Source of the DNA: Streptomyces fradiae ATCC 10745 = DSM 40063
GTDB taxonomy: Bacteria > Actinomycetota > Actinomycetes > Streptomycetales > Streptomycetaceae
Assembly: GCF_008704425.1 (NCBI RefSeq)
Contig: NZ_CP023696.1
Span: 6,240,501 to 6,304,500, forward strand
Reading direction: 5' to 3'
Length of the DNA: 64,000 nucleotides
Shown here one piece after another: positions 17,074 to 25,172 of the stretch (the stretch's first letter is position 1; each line of letters begins with the position of its first letter). The position numbers were made by a program, and so were the translations under genes. The notes beneath the pieces are model-generated. The model did no database searches, was not told the DNA's origin, and saw nothing but the letters and a program-made list of their open reading frames with translations.

Positions 17074-17096
17074 TGTGGACAACGCCCTGTGGACAA
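17074..17096 (-). promoter_or_regulatory. Two DnaA-box-like sites upstream of the conflict operon
   Basis: TTGTCCACA, the preferred DnaA box of Streptomyces, occurs exactly on the minus strand at 17082-17074 and 17096-17088, 14 bases apart. They lie 72-94 bases upstream of the hydrolase start, where a promoter or operator would be. Matches are seen directly; binding is inference. Confidence 0.6.
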
Positions 17097-17193
17097 CCCG
17101 CCCACCGCGTGCGGCCGTTCCGGACGGAGGACCGCGACGGCACCGCCAGGAGACCGCGGAGAAGACGCACGCACGGCGCCGCACCGAGCGGGC

Positions 17194-17264
17194 GACCGTA
17201 CGGCGCCCGCGCGGCAGACCGTATGGCGCACCGCGCGGACGACCGTATGGCGCACCGCGCGGCG
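17194..17264. repeat. Three imperfect 23-24-bp tandem repeats
   Basis: Units beginning GACCGTA(C/T)GGCGC start at 17194, 17217 and 17241, followed by a degenerate start at 17265. They fill the gap between the conflict operon and the PanE-like gene, downstream of the latter. No protein is predicted here. Confidence 0.6.
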
Positions 17265-17323
17265 GACCGCGAGGACCGCTCGATGGGCCGCCCGGCGGCT
17301 CGCGCGGGGCCGGGCCGCGCGCC

Positions 17324-18352
17324 CTACCTCCCCGCCGCGCCGCGCAGTTCCGCGTACAGCTCGGCCCCCGGCCACCGGCGGGCCCGCCCCGCACCGGCCG
17401 CCTCCGCCTCCCGTACGAGCTCCACCAGACGCGCGTTCACCGGCGCCGCGAGCCCGTGCCGGGCGGCGAGCGCCACGACCTCCCCCTGCAGCGAGCCGAC
17501 CTCCGTCGGCCGGCCGCGCTCCAGGTCCTCCCACATGGACGACCGGGCCCGCCCGTCCACCCGCAGCGACGCCGCCGCCACCCGCCGGAACACCGCGTCC
17601 GGCAGCCGCAGCAGCCGGGGCGTCAGCGACACGGGCACGGGACCCAGCCGAGCCGGAACCACCCCCGCCGCCCGGAAGGCCGCCAGCGCCTCCTCCTGGC
17701 ACAGGGCCAGGCAGCGCCGGTACGCCCGCGCCCCCAACTGGTCGCGCAGCGGCAGCCCCGACAGGGCGTTGACCGCGTTGTTCAGGTTCATCAGCAGCTT
17801 CGCGTACTGCACGGGCCCCATGTCAGCGCGCGGCTGCGCCTCCAGCCCGGCCCGCCGCAGCGCCGCCACCAGGGCGCCCGCGTCCGGCGTGTCGTCCACC
17901 ATCAGCGCGCCCGCCGTGCCCTGGTGGAAGGCGGCGGACCCGGTCCGCACCACGTTGTACGGGACCATGCCCGTCAGGACCACCGCGCCCGGCGGCAGAG
18001 CGGCCCGCAGCACCTCCGGGTTGCGCAGCCCGTTCTGGAAGCTCACCACCACGGCGTCCGTGCCCAGGTGCGGGCCGATCGCCGCCGCGGCCTCGCGCGT
18101 CGCGCCCGACTTGACCGTGACCAGCACGTAGTCGGCGCCCGCCACGGCCGACGGCTCGCTCGACGCGCGCAGCAGCGCCGGGGCGATGCGCGTGTCGGCC
18201 CGGCCGCCGCCCGTCAGCCGCAGCCCCCGCTCCCGTACGGCCTCCATCGCCTGCGGGCGGCCTATGAGCGTCACCTCGCACACGGCGGCGAGCAGGCCGC
18301 CCAGGTGGCAGCCGACGCTCCCCGCGCCGAACACGGCGATCCTCAGTGGCAT
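17324..18352 (-). CDS. Ketopantoate reductase-like (PanE/ApbA family) oxidoreductase
   Basis: Protein of 342 residues with an N-terminal Rossmann motif GAGSVGCHLGG for NADP(H), and the C-terminal ApbA/PanE helical domain carrying the conserved lysine region YAKLLMNLNNAVNAL. PanE reduces 2-dehydropantoate to pantoate in coenzyme A synthesis; several family members in Streptomyces act on other 2-keto acids, so this copy may not be the essential one. Single gene, with the radical SAM gene upstream on the same strand 54 bases away, possibly cotranscribed. Start ATG 18352 gives the expected MPLRIAVFGAG. Cytoplasmic. Confidence 0.85.
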   Translation of the reverse strand: MPLRIAVFGAGSVGCHLGGLLAAVCEVTLIGRPQAMEAVRERGLRLTGGGRADTRIAPALLRASSEPSAVAGADYVLVTVKSGATREAAAAIGPHLGTDAVVVSFQNGLRNPEVLRAALPPGAVVLTGMVPYNVVRTGSAAFHQGTAGALMVDDTPDAGALVAALRRAGLEAQPRADMGPVQYAKLLMNLNNAVNALSGLPLRDQLGARAYRRCLALCQEEALAAFRAAGVVPARLGPVPVSLTPRLLRLPDAVFRRVAAASLRVDGRARSSMWEDLERGRPTEVGSLQGEVVALAARHGLAAPVNARLVELVREAEAAGAGRARRWPGAELYAELRGAAGR

Positions 18353-18406
18353 GGGGCCAGTGTGGCGGCCCCGCGCGCGGCCGTCGAGATGCCCCCTCCG
18401 GGCCCG

Positions 18407-19918
18407 TCACACCCCGTCCGCCTCCGGGGCGGGCCTGCGGTGGACCGGCGTCGCGCTCCGCGTGTGGATGAACAGCTCCTGCCGTCCCGGAGGGGCCGCC
18501 CGGTGCTCGGGCACCGGCAGCTCGTACCGCACCGGCCGCCGGTGGTCGGCGAGCTGCCGGTCCGCGTTGTACACCCGGCCGAACTTCCACAGCATGCGCG
18601 CGAAGTTGGTCTGCCCCCGCAGCAGGTTCCGGCCCAGCACCCCCATGGCGCCCACCGCGTTGCGCAGCCCCAGGTGCTTGCGGTTCAGGACGGCCTGGGT
18701 GCGCACCAGCTCCCGGTAGAAGACCTCCAGCGGCAGCTTCGTCGGGACGACCGCGTGCTGGATGTCGAACAGCCGGTAGTCCCGCGTCGTCAGCTGCCGC
18801 GCCTCCGTGTGCCAGATCTCCGTGCCCGGATACGGCGTCATCACCGTCAGGTGCACGATCTCGGGCACGGACAGCGCGAACTCCCGCACGACGCGGAACC
18901 GCTCCTCGTCCCACGCCGGGTCCACGATCAGGTTGATCGCCACCATGATGCCCATCCGCCGGGCCGCCTCCAGCGCCCGGAAGTTGTCGTCCGGGCTGAC
19001 CCGCTTCCGGTACAGGTCCAGGCCCTCCGCGTCGATCGCCTCCATGCCGAGGAACATGTACCGCAGCCCCAGGCGCGTCCAGCGCTCGAACACCTCCGGA
19101 TTGCGCAGCAGCACGTCGCTGCGGGTCTCCAGGTAGTACTGCTTGCGGATCCGGCGCCGCTCCAGGGCGGCCGCGATGCCGTCGCCGTGCTCCGGCCGGA
19201 TGAACGCCACGTCGTCCACGATGAAGACGTTCGGCTCCCGGATCGACGCCATCTCCTCCGCCGCCGCCTCCGCGGACACCTTGCGGTAGCTGCGCCCGTA
19301 GAACGTCCAAGCGGAGCAGAAGGAGCAGTCCCACGGACAGCCGCGGGTGAACTCGATGGACGCGCACGGGTCCAGCTCCCCGATGAAGTAGCGGTTGCGC
19401 CGGCGCATCAGGTCCCGTGCCGGCCGGGGGCTGTCCAGACTGTCCAGCAGGCGCGGCGCCGGCCCCCGCCCCTCCGCCGTCACCACGCCCGGCACGGTGT
19501 CCAGCCCGCCGTCCCTGGCCGCCTCCAGCAGCGGCGCCACGGCGGGCTCGCCCTCGCCGCGCACGACGGCGTCCACCGCACCCTCGGCCTGCCGCAGCAC
19601 GTGCTCCGCGATGAACGACACGCTGTGCCCGCCGAAGAAGACGAAGCAGCCGGGGGACGCCTCCTTCGCCTGCCGGGCGATCTCGATGGCCTCCGGGATG
19701 TTCGCCAGGTAGTTGAGGGAGACGCACAGCGCCTCGGGGGCGAACGACCGCAGCTCCGCGTCCAGCACGGAGCGCGGCAGCACCTGGAGGTCCACCACGC
19801 GCACCTGGTGCCCGGCGTCGCGCGCGGCGGCGGCCACCCGCTCCAGGCCCAGCGGTTCGAGGCGCAGGAAGATCTCGGAGTACATCAGGGCACTGGGGTG
19901 GACGAGCAGCAGGCGCAT
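18407..19918 (-). CDS. B12-binding-domain radical SAM protein
   Basis: Protein of 503 residues. The N-terminal 130 residues resemble a cobalamin-binding domain as in BchE-type enzymes (HPSALMY, then GHQVRVVDLQ), though the base-on histidine motif is not obvious. The radical SAM core follows with the cluster motif CPWDCSFC in EFTRGCPWDCSFCSAW. Class members methylate or rearrange unactivated carbons; the substrate cannot be told from the sequence. ATG 19918 is chosen because a GGAGAT ribosome site precedes it and the frame upstream is low-complexity. The only close neighbour is the PanE-like reductase downstream, so no pathway is evident. Confidence 0.8.
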   Translation of the reverse strand: MRLLLVHPSALMYSEIFLRLEPLGLERVAAAARDAGHQVRVVDLQVLPRSVLDAELRSFAPEALCVSLNYLANIPEAIEIARQAKEASPGCFVFFGGHSVSFIAEHVLRQAEGAVDAVVRGEGEPAVAPLLEAARDGGLDTVPGVVTAEGRGPAPRLLDSLDSPRPARDLMRRRNRYFIGELDPCASIEFTRGCPWDCSFCSAWTFYGRSYRKVSAEAAAEEMASIREPNVFIVDDVAFIRPEHGDGIAAALERRRIRKQYYLETRSDVLLRNPEVFERWTRLGLRYMFLGMEAIDAEGLDLYRKRVSPDDNFRALEAARRMGIMVAINLIVDPAWDEERFRVVREFALSVPEIVHLTVMTPYPGTEIWHTEARQLTTRDYRLFDIQHAVVPTKLPLEVFYRELVRTQAVLNRKHLGLRNAVGAMGVLGRNLLRGQTNFARMLWKFGRVYNADRQLADHRRPVRYELPVPEHRAAPPGRQELFIHTRSATPVHRRPAPEADGV

Positions 19919-20033
19919 GGGAATCTCCAGCCGGAAGGCGACGACGGTAGACGACGGTCGATGGGGGTCGGTTGTCTGCGGCACCGCGGCGCGCGCCCGG
20001 CAGCGGCGGCGTCGCGCGGGCCGTCGGCGCGGC

Positions 20034-20351
20034 TCAGCCGCGCCTCCACACCAGGTGCACCGCGAAGTTCACCTCCGTCGTGCCCCTCGCGACGACGATG
20101 CCGCCCTCGCCGCCCACCTTCAGGCCGAAGTCGACCGCCGCCTCCTCCGGCCCCAGACGGCGCAGCGTGTCGAAGACCTTGCCGAGGGCCGGGCCCAGCT
20201 CGTCGAGCGCGTCCTGCAGCGACACGCGCGCGCGGGCGGCGACGGACCCGCCGGGGAAGCCCTCCAGCTCCGCCGCCAGGGCGTCGTCCACCTCGAAGAC
20301 GGCTGTGCCCTCCCCGCCGTCACCCACCTCGACCGTGATCAGTTGCGCCAC
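20034..20351 (-). CDS. Trypco1-like (trypsin-co-occurring, CU044_2847 type) small protein
   Basis: Protein of 105 residues. It shows the pattern of the Trypco1 family: N-terminal strand LITVEV, FEVDD, a central helix (SLQDALDELGPALGKVFDTLRRL) and the C-terminal VDFGLKVGGEGGIVVARGTTEVNFAVHLVW. In earlier comparative work these proteins are found with trypsin-like proteases and other conflict-system parts; the mechanism is unknown. No trypsin gene is adjacent, but the caspase-VMAP operon lies 4 kb away. GTG 20351 is the only sensible start, with a weak ribosome site. The ORF lies inside a longer open frame that is otherwise low-complexity. Confidence 0.75.
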   Translation of the reverse strand: MAQLITVEVGDGGEGTAVFEVDDALAAELEGFPGGSVAARARVSLQDALDELGPALGKVFDTLRRLGPEEAAVDFGLKVGGEGGIVVARGTTEVNFAVHLVWRRG

Positions 20352-20759
20352 GCTGCCAGCCTCGCGCAGCCGCGCCGCACCCGCACGCCGGGCGGTCCGG
20401 AGGGACCACCCGCACCGCCCCCGCCCCTCGCCCGGCCGCCCCTTCGGGCCTCCTCGCCCGGTCCTCCGCACCGTCCCTCGCCGGCCCCTCCGCCGCGCCC
20501 TCCGCGCGACCGGCGGGCGGACCCGCCCTCCACGCGACCGTCGGGCAGACCGGCGCGCCGCCGCCCCGGCCCTCCGCCGCGGGCGTACGCCACCCGCGTG
20601 AGCGGCCGTCCCCGGCGCCGCGGACCGCAGCCGACCGGGCGTCCGGTGAGCGTTCCCGGGAAACTTCCGCGGAAAGTGTTGTCGCCGCAGCCGCGCCCGA
20701 TCTCCTGTTCGCCGGACCACAGCCGGCGTCCGTGCAGGAGAGCAGAGAGCGGAGTTCCC
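20352..20759. other. Divergent intergenic region with palindromic boxes
   Basis: The left half is low-complexity GC-rich sequence. The right half holds the two TTCC-GGAA palindromes described separately and presumably the promoter for the CAP-domain gene. No gene is supported. Confidence 0.5.
20653..20674. promoter_or_regulatory. Tandem 10-bp palindromes upstream of CAP-domain gene
   Basis: TTCCCGGGAA (20653-20662) and TTCCGCGGAA (20665-20674) are two perfect palindromes with centres 12 bases apart, 86-107 bases upstream of the CAP-domain gene start. The spacing of about one helical turn suggests a dimeric regulator binding side by side. Regulator unknown. Confidence 0.5.
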
Positions 20760-21725
20760 GTGCAGCACCACCCCCACGACCCCCAGGACCACCCCGGCCG
20801 CCCGCGCAGGGACGGCAGCGGACAGACCGAGACCGCCCGCCACGGCAGGCGCCGCAGGGCCAAGGGCCGCGGCGCCGCCACCGCGTCGCAGCGCCGTCAC
20901 GCGCGGCGGCGCTGGACCTACCAGGGCATAGGCACCGTCGTCGCCGGCACGGTGGCCGTCGCCGCCGTGGCGGCCGGTACGTACCTCCTCGGCGGCCCCG
21001 AGGACGAGAACGGCTCCCTCGCCACCCGCACGGTCGCCCCCGTGCCCGTCCCCCTCCCCGGTGACGCCGCCACGAACCCCACCACCACGGCCCCCACTCC
21101 GACGGGCACGCCCACCCCCCGGCCCTCCGCGTCCCCGTCGCCCTCGGCGAGCACCGGCGCGGCGCCCTCCGGCTCCCCGGCCCCCGCGCCCTCCAGGCCC
21201 GCCACCGCGTCGCCCGCGAGGAGCGCCACGGCGCCCGGCAAGCGGCCGACGGCCGGCCAGGACGCCCCCGCCACGCGCGAGGGCTCCACGGAGTCGTACC
21301 GCGGCGGCACCTCCGGGACCGGGGGCACCGGCGGCGGCGCCTCCGGTGACGTCCAGCGCGTCGTCGAACTCGCCAACGCGGAGCGCGCCAAGGCGGGCTG
21401 TCCCGCCCTGCGGATCGACGGCCTCCTGCAGAAGGCCGCTCAGGGCCACGCCGACGACATGGCCGCCCGCGACTACTACGACCACACCACCCCCGAGGGG
21501 CGCAGCCCCGGTGACCGCATCGACGCGGTCGGCTACCGCTGGAGCACGTGGGCCGAGAACATCCACCGCGGCCCCGCCGACCCGGCGACGGCCGTGCGCG
21601 ACTGGATGAAGTCCCCCGGCCACCGGGCCAACATCCTCAACTGCGCGTTCCGCGACATCGGCGTCGGGGTGAACACGCGCTCCAACGGCCCCTGGTGGGT
21701 GCAGAAGTTCGGCGCCTCCGCCTGA
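20760..21725 (+). CDS. Membrane-anchored CAP-domain protein
   Basis: Protein of 321 residues: an Arg/His-rich cytoplasmic N-terminus (1-58), one transmembrane helix (about 59-80), a long Pro/Thr/Ser/Ala-rich extracellular linker (90-195) and a C-terminal CAP/SCP domain (205-321) with the signature residues in DYYDH, WAENIH and SPGHRANIL. Prokaryotic CAP domains are extracellular and of mostly unknown biochemical function. GTG 20760 is preceded by GGAG at five bases. It ends 15 bases before the end of the convergent sigma-CAP gene, whose C-terminal domain is clearly paralogous. Secretion or surface display is inferred from the topology. Confidence 0.85.
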   Translation: MQHHPHDPQDHPGRPRRDGSGQTETARHGRRRRAKGRGAATASQRRHARRRWTYQGIGTVVAGTVAVAAVAAGTYLLGGPEDENGSLATRTVAPVPVPLPGDAATNPTTTAPTPTGTPTPRPSASPSPSASTGAAPSGSPAPAPSRPATASPARSATAPGKRPTAGQDAPATREGSTESYRGGTSGTGGTGGGASGDVQRVVELANAERAKAGCPALRIDGLLQKAAQGHADDMAARDYYDHTTPEGRSPGDRIDAVGYRWSTWAENIHRGPADPATAVRDWMKSPGHRANILNCAFRDIGVGVNTRSNGPWWVQKFGASA

Positions 21726-21740
21726 CGCGCGTACGGCGGC

Positions 21741-23537
21741 TCACGCCGGGCCGGCCAGGGTCTGCACCCACACGGTGCCCTCCGGTCCCGGCACCGCCGC
21801 CACGCCCGTGTCCCGGTAGTGGCAGCCGAGCATGTTCTCCTGGTGGATCGAGCCGTCCATCCAGTCGCCCACCACCACCGCCGGGTCGCGGGGCCCCCGG
21901 TGCAGGTTCTCCGCCCACGCGCCCGCCCGGTACCCGGCCTCGGCCATCCGCGCGTCCGCGTTGCGGCCCTCCGGGTCGGCGTGGTCGAAGTAGCCCCGCG
22001 CCGCCATGTCGCGCGCGTGGGCACGGGCCGCCGCGGTCAGCCGGGCGTCGAGGCGCAGCGGGGCGCAGCCCGCCTCCGCTCGCCGGGCGTTCACCAGCTC
22101 CGTCAGCCGCTGCGCCGTGCTCGGCGCGGCCGTCCGCGTCGCCGTCGGGGACGGCGCCGCGGGCATGGAGGGGGACGGGGACGGCGGCGGTGCGGTGGGC
22201 GACGGGGAGGGCGAGGGCGTACGGGACGGGGACGGCGGCGCCGCCGGCGACACGGGCGCCGCGTGTCCCCGGGCCGGCGGCCCGTCCGGTACGGGCGCGG
22301 GCGCCTCGGGCGCCGCCGGCCACAGGGCGGCCAGCAGCGCCCCGCCGACGACGGCGCCCCCGACCGCCGCGGGCACCCGCCACCGCGCCGCCCCTCCGGC
22401 GCCGTGCGCACCGGCCCCCGATGCCCCGGACGCGGCGGGCCCGGAGACCCCCGATGCCCCGGACGTGCCGGTACCTGCGGCCCCCGCGCCCGATGCCCCG
22501 GGCGTACCGGCTCCAGAGGCCCCGGGCCCCACGGCCCCGGGCATACCGGTCCCGGAGGACCCCGCCCCGGCCGGCACCGAGCCCGCCGCGGCCGGCACCG
22601 AGTCCGCCCCGGCCTGCACCGAGTCCGCCGCGTCCGCCACACCGGCGTCCGCCCCCGTACCGGCGGCCCCGGCACCGTCCGCCCCGGACGCCCCGTCCGG
22701 CACCCCCGCGGCCGTCGCGGCCACCGCCATCCCGCCGCCGGCCGCGCCGGCTCCGCCGGGCACCCGCGGGAAGCCCGCCAGCGGGACGACCAGCGCCAGA
22801 CCGGCCAGCAGACCCTCGGCCGGTATCAGGTCCGCCCAGTGCCCGCCGCAGGCCCGGCAGCCCCGCGCGTGGCGCGCCACCCGCTTGCGCCACACCGGGG
22901 CCGGGCGCCCGTCCCAGTCCTCCGTCAGCCGGGCCAGCGCACCGCACCGGGGCGTCGCGGACAGGGCGCGCACCACCCCACGGCCCGTCTCCAGCTGGGC
23001 CTTCATCCGCTGCACCCGCACCGCCGCGTGCCGCGCGGGCACGCCCAGCGCCTCGGCCAGCTCCGCGCGCGTGAGCCGGCCCGACGCCTCCTGCCACCAC
23101 AGCGACAGCAGTGCCCGGTCGTCCTCGTCCAGCCACCGGGTCGCCTCCGCCACCTCCCGCCGCTGCCCGGACAGTCCCAGCCGCAGGATCGTCAGGTCCA
23201 CGAAGTCACCCGCCGGGTCGGGCCGCTCCACCACCCGCTCCAGCGGGGCGGTGGGCGCCTGCTGGCGGTCGTTCCAGCGGCGGCGTATCTGGTTCATCGC
23301 GATGGCGACCAGCCACGACCGGAACCTGGACGGCTCGCGTAGCCCGCCCAGCCCGTCCAGCGCGCGGAACATCGTGTCCTGCACCACGTCGTCGACGTCC
23401 GCGTGCCCGTCCAGCGCCCGCCCCACCACGTTGTAGACCAGCGGCAGGTAGTCCTCCACGAGCCGCTCGCGCGCCCGGCCGTCACCCGCCCGCGCCGCGG
23501 TCACCAGCTCCGGAGTGTGCTCGCTGTCCCTGTGCAT
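21741..23537 (-). CDS. ECF-type sigma factor fused to zinc finger, membrane helix and CAP domain
   Basis: Protein of 598 residues. Order: sigma region 2 (about 10-90, with DYLPLVYNVVGRALDG and DVVQDTMFRALDG), sigma region 4 (about 140-205, TRAELAEALGVPARHAAVRVQR), an anti-sigma-type zinc motif HARGCRACGG near 240, a hydrophobic segment, a long Ala/Gly/Ser/Pro linker, a second hydrophobic segment near 430, a Ser/Pro linker and a C-terminal CAP domain (475-598, with YFDH and WAENLH). It would place a CAP domain outside the cell and a sigma factor inside. ATG 23537 gives the conserved sigma start; an in-frame upstream start exists. It could be released by proteolysis, or be a membrane-held regulator sensing the wall. 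Confidence 0.85.
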   Translation of the reverse strand: MHRDSEHTPELVTAARAGDGRARERLVEDYLPLVYNVVGRALDGHADVDDVVQDTMFRALDGLGGLREPSRFRSWLVAIAMNQIRRRWNDRQQAPTAPLERVVERPDPAGDFVDLTILRLGLSGQRREVAEATRWLDEDDRALLSLWWQEASGRLTRAELAEALGVPARHAAVRVQRMKAQLETGRGVVRALSATPRCGALARLTEDWDGRPAPVWRKRVARHARGCRACGGHWADLIPAEGLLAGLALVVPLAGFPRVPGGAGAAGGGMAVAATAAGVPDGASGADGAGAAGTGADAGVADAADSVQAGADSVPAAAGSVPAGAGSSGTGMPGAVGPGASGAGTPGASGAGAAGTGTSGASGVSGPAASGASGAGAHGAGGAARWRVPAAVGGAVVGGALLAALWPAAPEAPAPVPDGPPARGHAAPVSPAAPPSPSRTPSPSPSPTAPPPSPSPSMPAAPSPTATRTAAPSTAQRLTELVNARRAEAGCAPLRLDARLTAAARAHARDMAARGYFDHADPEGRNADARMAEAGYRAGAWAENLHRGPRDPAVVVGDWMDGSIHQENMLGCHYRDTGVAAVPGPEGTVWVQTLAGPA

Positions 23538-23703
23538 GCCTGCCTCGCCCGTCGTTGCGTGGGTCCTGTCGTCAGGGAGATCCGGCGGCGCGGCCCCGAC
23601 AACAGAAATCAGCGGGACAGTACGCACTCCGGCCCGTTCGCCGAAACTTTCGAACCGCGGCGGGCCGCACCGGCCCTTGCCGAGCCCGGAGGGCGGAACC
23701 TAC

Positions 23704-23717
23704 GTTCCACGTGAAAC
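23704..23717. promoter_or_regulatory. parS-like ParB-binding site
   Basis: GTTCCACGTGAAAC differs at one base from the Streptomyces parS consensus GTTTCACGTGAAAC. It lies in the intergenic space 42 bases before the SGNH hydrolase gene. Streptomyces chromosomes carry many parS sites clustered around oriC and a few scattered ones, so this could be a genuine distal site. Confidence 0.6.
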
Positions 23718-23758
23718 CGTCCAGGTCCGGGCCAAGGCCCCCGGCTTCCGGAGCGCGC

Positions 23759-24451
23759 ATGCCCCTGAACGTCCCCGCCGGTTCGCATCTGCTCTTCCAG
23801 GGCGACTCCCTCACCGACAGCGGCCGCGACCGGGGCCGGGACCCCGGCGGCGGCCCGGAGCGCGCCGACGCCAACGCGTCCCTCGGCCACGGCTACGTGT
23901 ACCTGGTCGCCGCCCGCGCCGCCGCCAGGGCGCCCGGCCACCGCTGGCGGTTCACCAACCGGGGCGTGAGCGGCGACGGGATCGCCGACCTCGCCGCCCG
24001 CTGGCGGACGGACACCCTGGAGCAGACCCCCGACGTCCTGTCGGTCCTCGTCGGCGTCAACGACGCCCGCCGCGTGGTGGAGGGCGACTGCTGGGACATC
24101 GACGCCGACCGCTTCCGCGAGGCCTACGACGAGCTGCTCGCCCGCACGCGCCGGGCCCTGCCCGCCACGCGCCTCCTGCTCTGCGAGCCCTTCTGCCTCC
24201 CGGCCGGCCGGGACCCCGACTTCGACGCCGCCCTCGCCGCGCAGGTGCAGACGCGCCAGAAGGCGGTCGCCGACCTCGCCGCCGCCCACCGCGCGGAGCT
24301 CGTACGCCTCCAGCCGGTCTTCGACGAGGCGCTGCGGCGCGCCCCCGCCGCCCACTGGAGCCATGACGGCGTGCACCCCACCCCCGCCGGGCACCAGCTG
24401 CTCGCCGACGCGTGGGTCAGCGCCGTTGCAGCCGGGCCGCACGCGCGCTGA
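23759..24451 (+). CDS. SGNH/GDSL hydrolase
   Basis: Cytoplasmic esterase-like protein of 230 residues with the SGNH blocks: block I GDSLTDSG (nucleophile Ser), the glycine block NRGVSGDGI, block III GVNDARR, and block V DGVHPT with the Asp-x-x-His pair near the C-terminus. Family members hydrolyse acyl esters of lipids or carbohydrates; the substrate is not inferable. No signal peptide. ATG 23759 gives the typical start just before the GDS motif. Its 3' end overlaps the convergent amidase gene by 35 bases, so the two transcripts are antisense there. Confidence 0.85.
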   Translation: MPLNVPAGSHLLFQGDSLTDSGRDRGRDPGGGPERADANASLGHGYVYLVAARAAARAPGHRWRFTNRGVSGDGIADLAARWRTDTLEQTPDVLSVLVGVNDARRVVEGDCWDIDADRFREAYDELLARTRRALPATRLLLCEPFCLPAGRDPDFDAALAAQVQTRQKAVADLAAAHRAELVRLQPVFDEALRRAPAAHWSHDGVHPTPAGHQLLADAWVSAVAAGPHAR

Positions 24452-25172
24452 TGTCGGGCAGCTTGGCGTACAGCGCCGCGCCGGGGCAGCGGGTGGGGTA
24501 GCCGTCCATGTGGCCGCTGACGACGGGCAGCACGGCCGTCGTGCCCTCCTCGAAGCGCGACTCGTCGCTGGTGGAGACGAGCGTCACCGTGCCGCGTGGA
24601 TCGGCACCCTCGGGGTCCAGCTTCCAGGCGACCAGCCGGGCGATCGCGTCGAGCATCGGCTCGGGCACCTCGGCGCCCTCGGCGAACGTGCCGATCGCGG
24701 CGATCCCGACGGTGCCCTCGTTCAGCCCCTTGGTGTGGGCGCCGACGACCGCCCGGTCGACGCCGCCCGCCCGGCCCTCGTAGATGGTGCCGCAGGCGTC
24801 GACCAGGAAGTTGTAGCCGATGTCGTCCCAGTCCCGGCCGTGGGCGTGGCCCGCGTACACGTCGCGCAGCGTCGCGGGGACGCTCGCGCACGCGTAGCCG
24901 TTGGGGGTGCTCGTGTGGTGGATGACGGCGGCCCGCACGGCGGGGGCGTACCGGGCGGCGGGCGCGGTCGACACGGCTTCCGCGTGCCAGGCCGCACGGG
25001 GCACGATGGCCGGCCGCGGCCCCTGGTGGCGGGCCGAGCGGGGTGGCGGCGCGCCGCGCGGCGCGTCCTCCCGCGAGCCGGGCGGGCCGACGACGAGGCT
25101 CGTCGCGACGAGCGTGCCGAGCACGGACAGCGACGCGACGGCGCGGGCCCTGCGGGTCTGCGGCAGCCGCAT
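24417..25172 (-). CDS. Secreted N-acetylmuramoyl-L-alanine amidase (PGRP type)
   Basis: Protein of 251 residues. An N-terminal basic/hydrophobic segment (about 1-30) looks like a signal peptide. The rest is a peptidoglycan-recognition/amidase-2 domain that cleaves the bond between muramic acid and L-alanine in peptidoglycan. Zinc ligands are visible as the histidine of AVIHHTS, the histidine of VSGHMDGYPT and the cysteine of TRCPG; DIGYNFLVDACGTIYEGRAGG is the family signature. A role in cell-wall turnover during growth or sporulation is likely. ATG 25172 gives the signal peptide. The end overlaps the convergent SGNH gene. Confidence 0.9.
   Translation of the reverse strand: MRLPQTRRARAVASLSVLGTLVATSLVVGPPGSREDAPRGAPPPRSARHQGPRPAIVPRAAWHAEAVSTAPAARYAPAVRAAVIHHTSTPNGYACASVPATLRDVYAGHAHGRDWDDIGYNFLVDACGTIYEGRAGGVDRAVVGAHTKGLNEGTVGIAAIGTFAEGAEVPEPMLDAIARLVAWKLDPEGADPRGTVTLVSTSDESRFEEGTTAVLPVVSGHMDGYPTRCPGAALYAKLPDISARAARLQRR

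Noticed and set aside
16035..17702. N-terminal extension of the caspase gene to 17702
   Set aside because: The extension overlaps the hydrolase gene in another frame and is Arg/Gly-rich; the ATGA junction at 16034 is the natural start.
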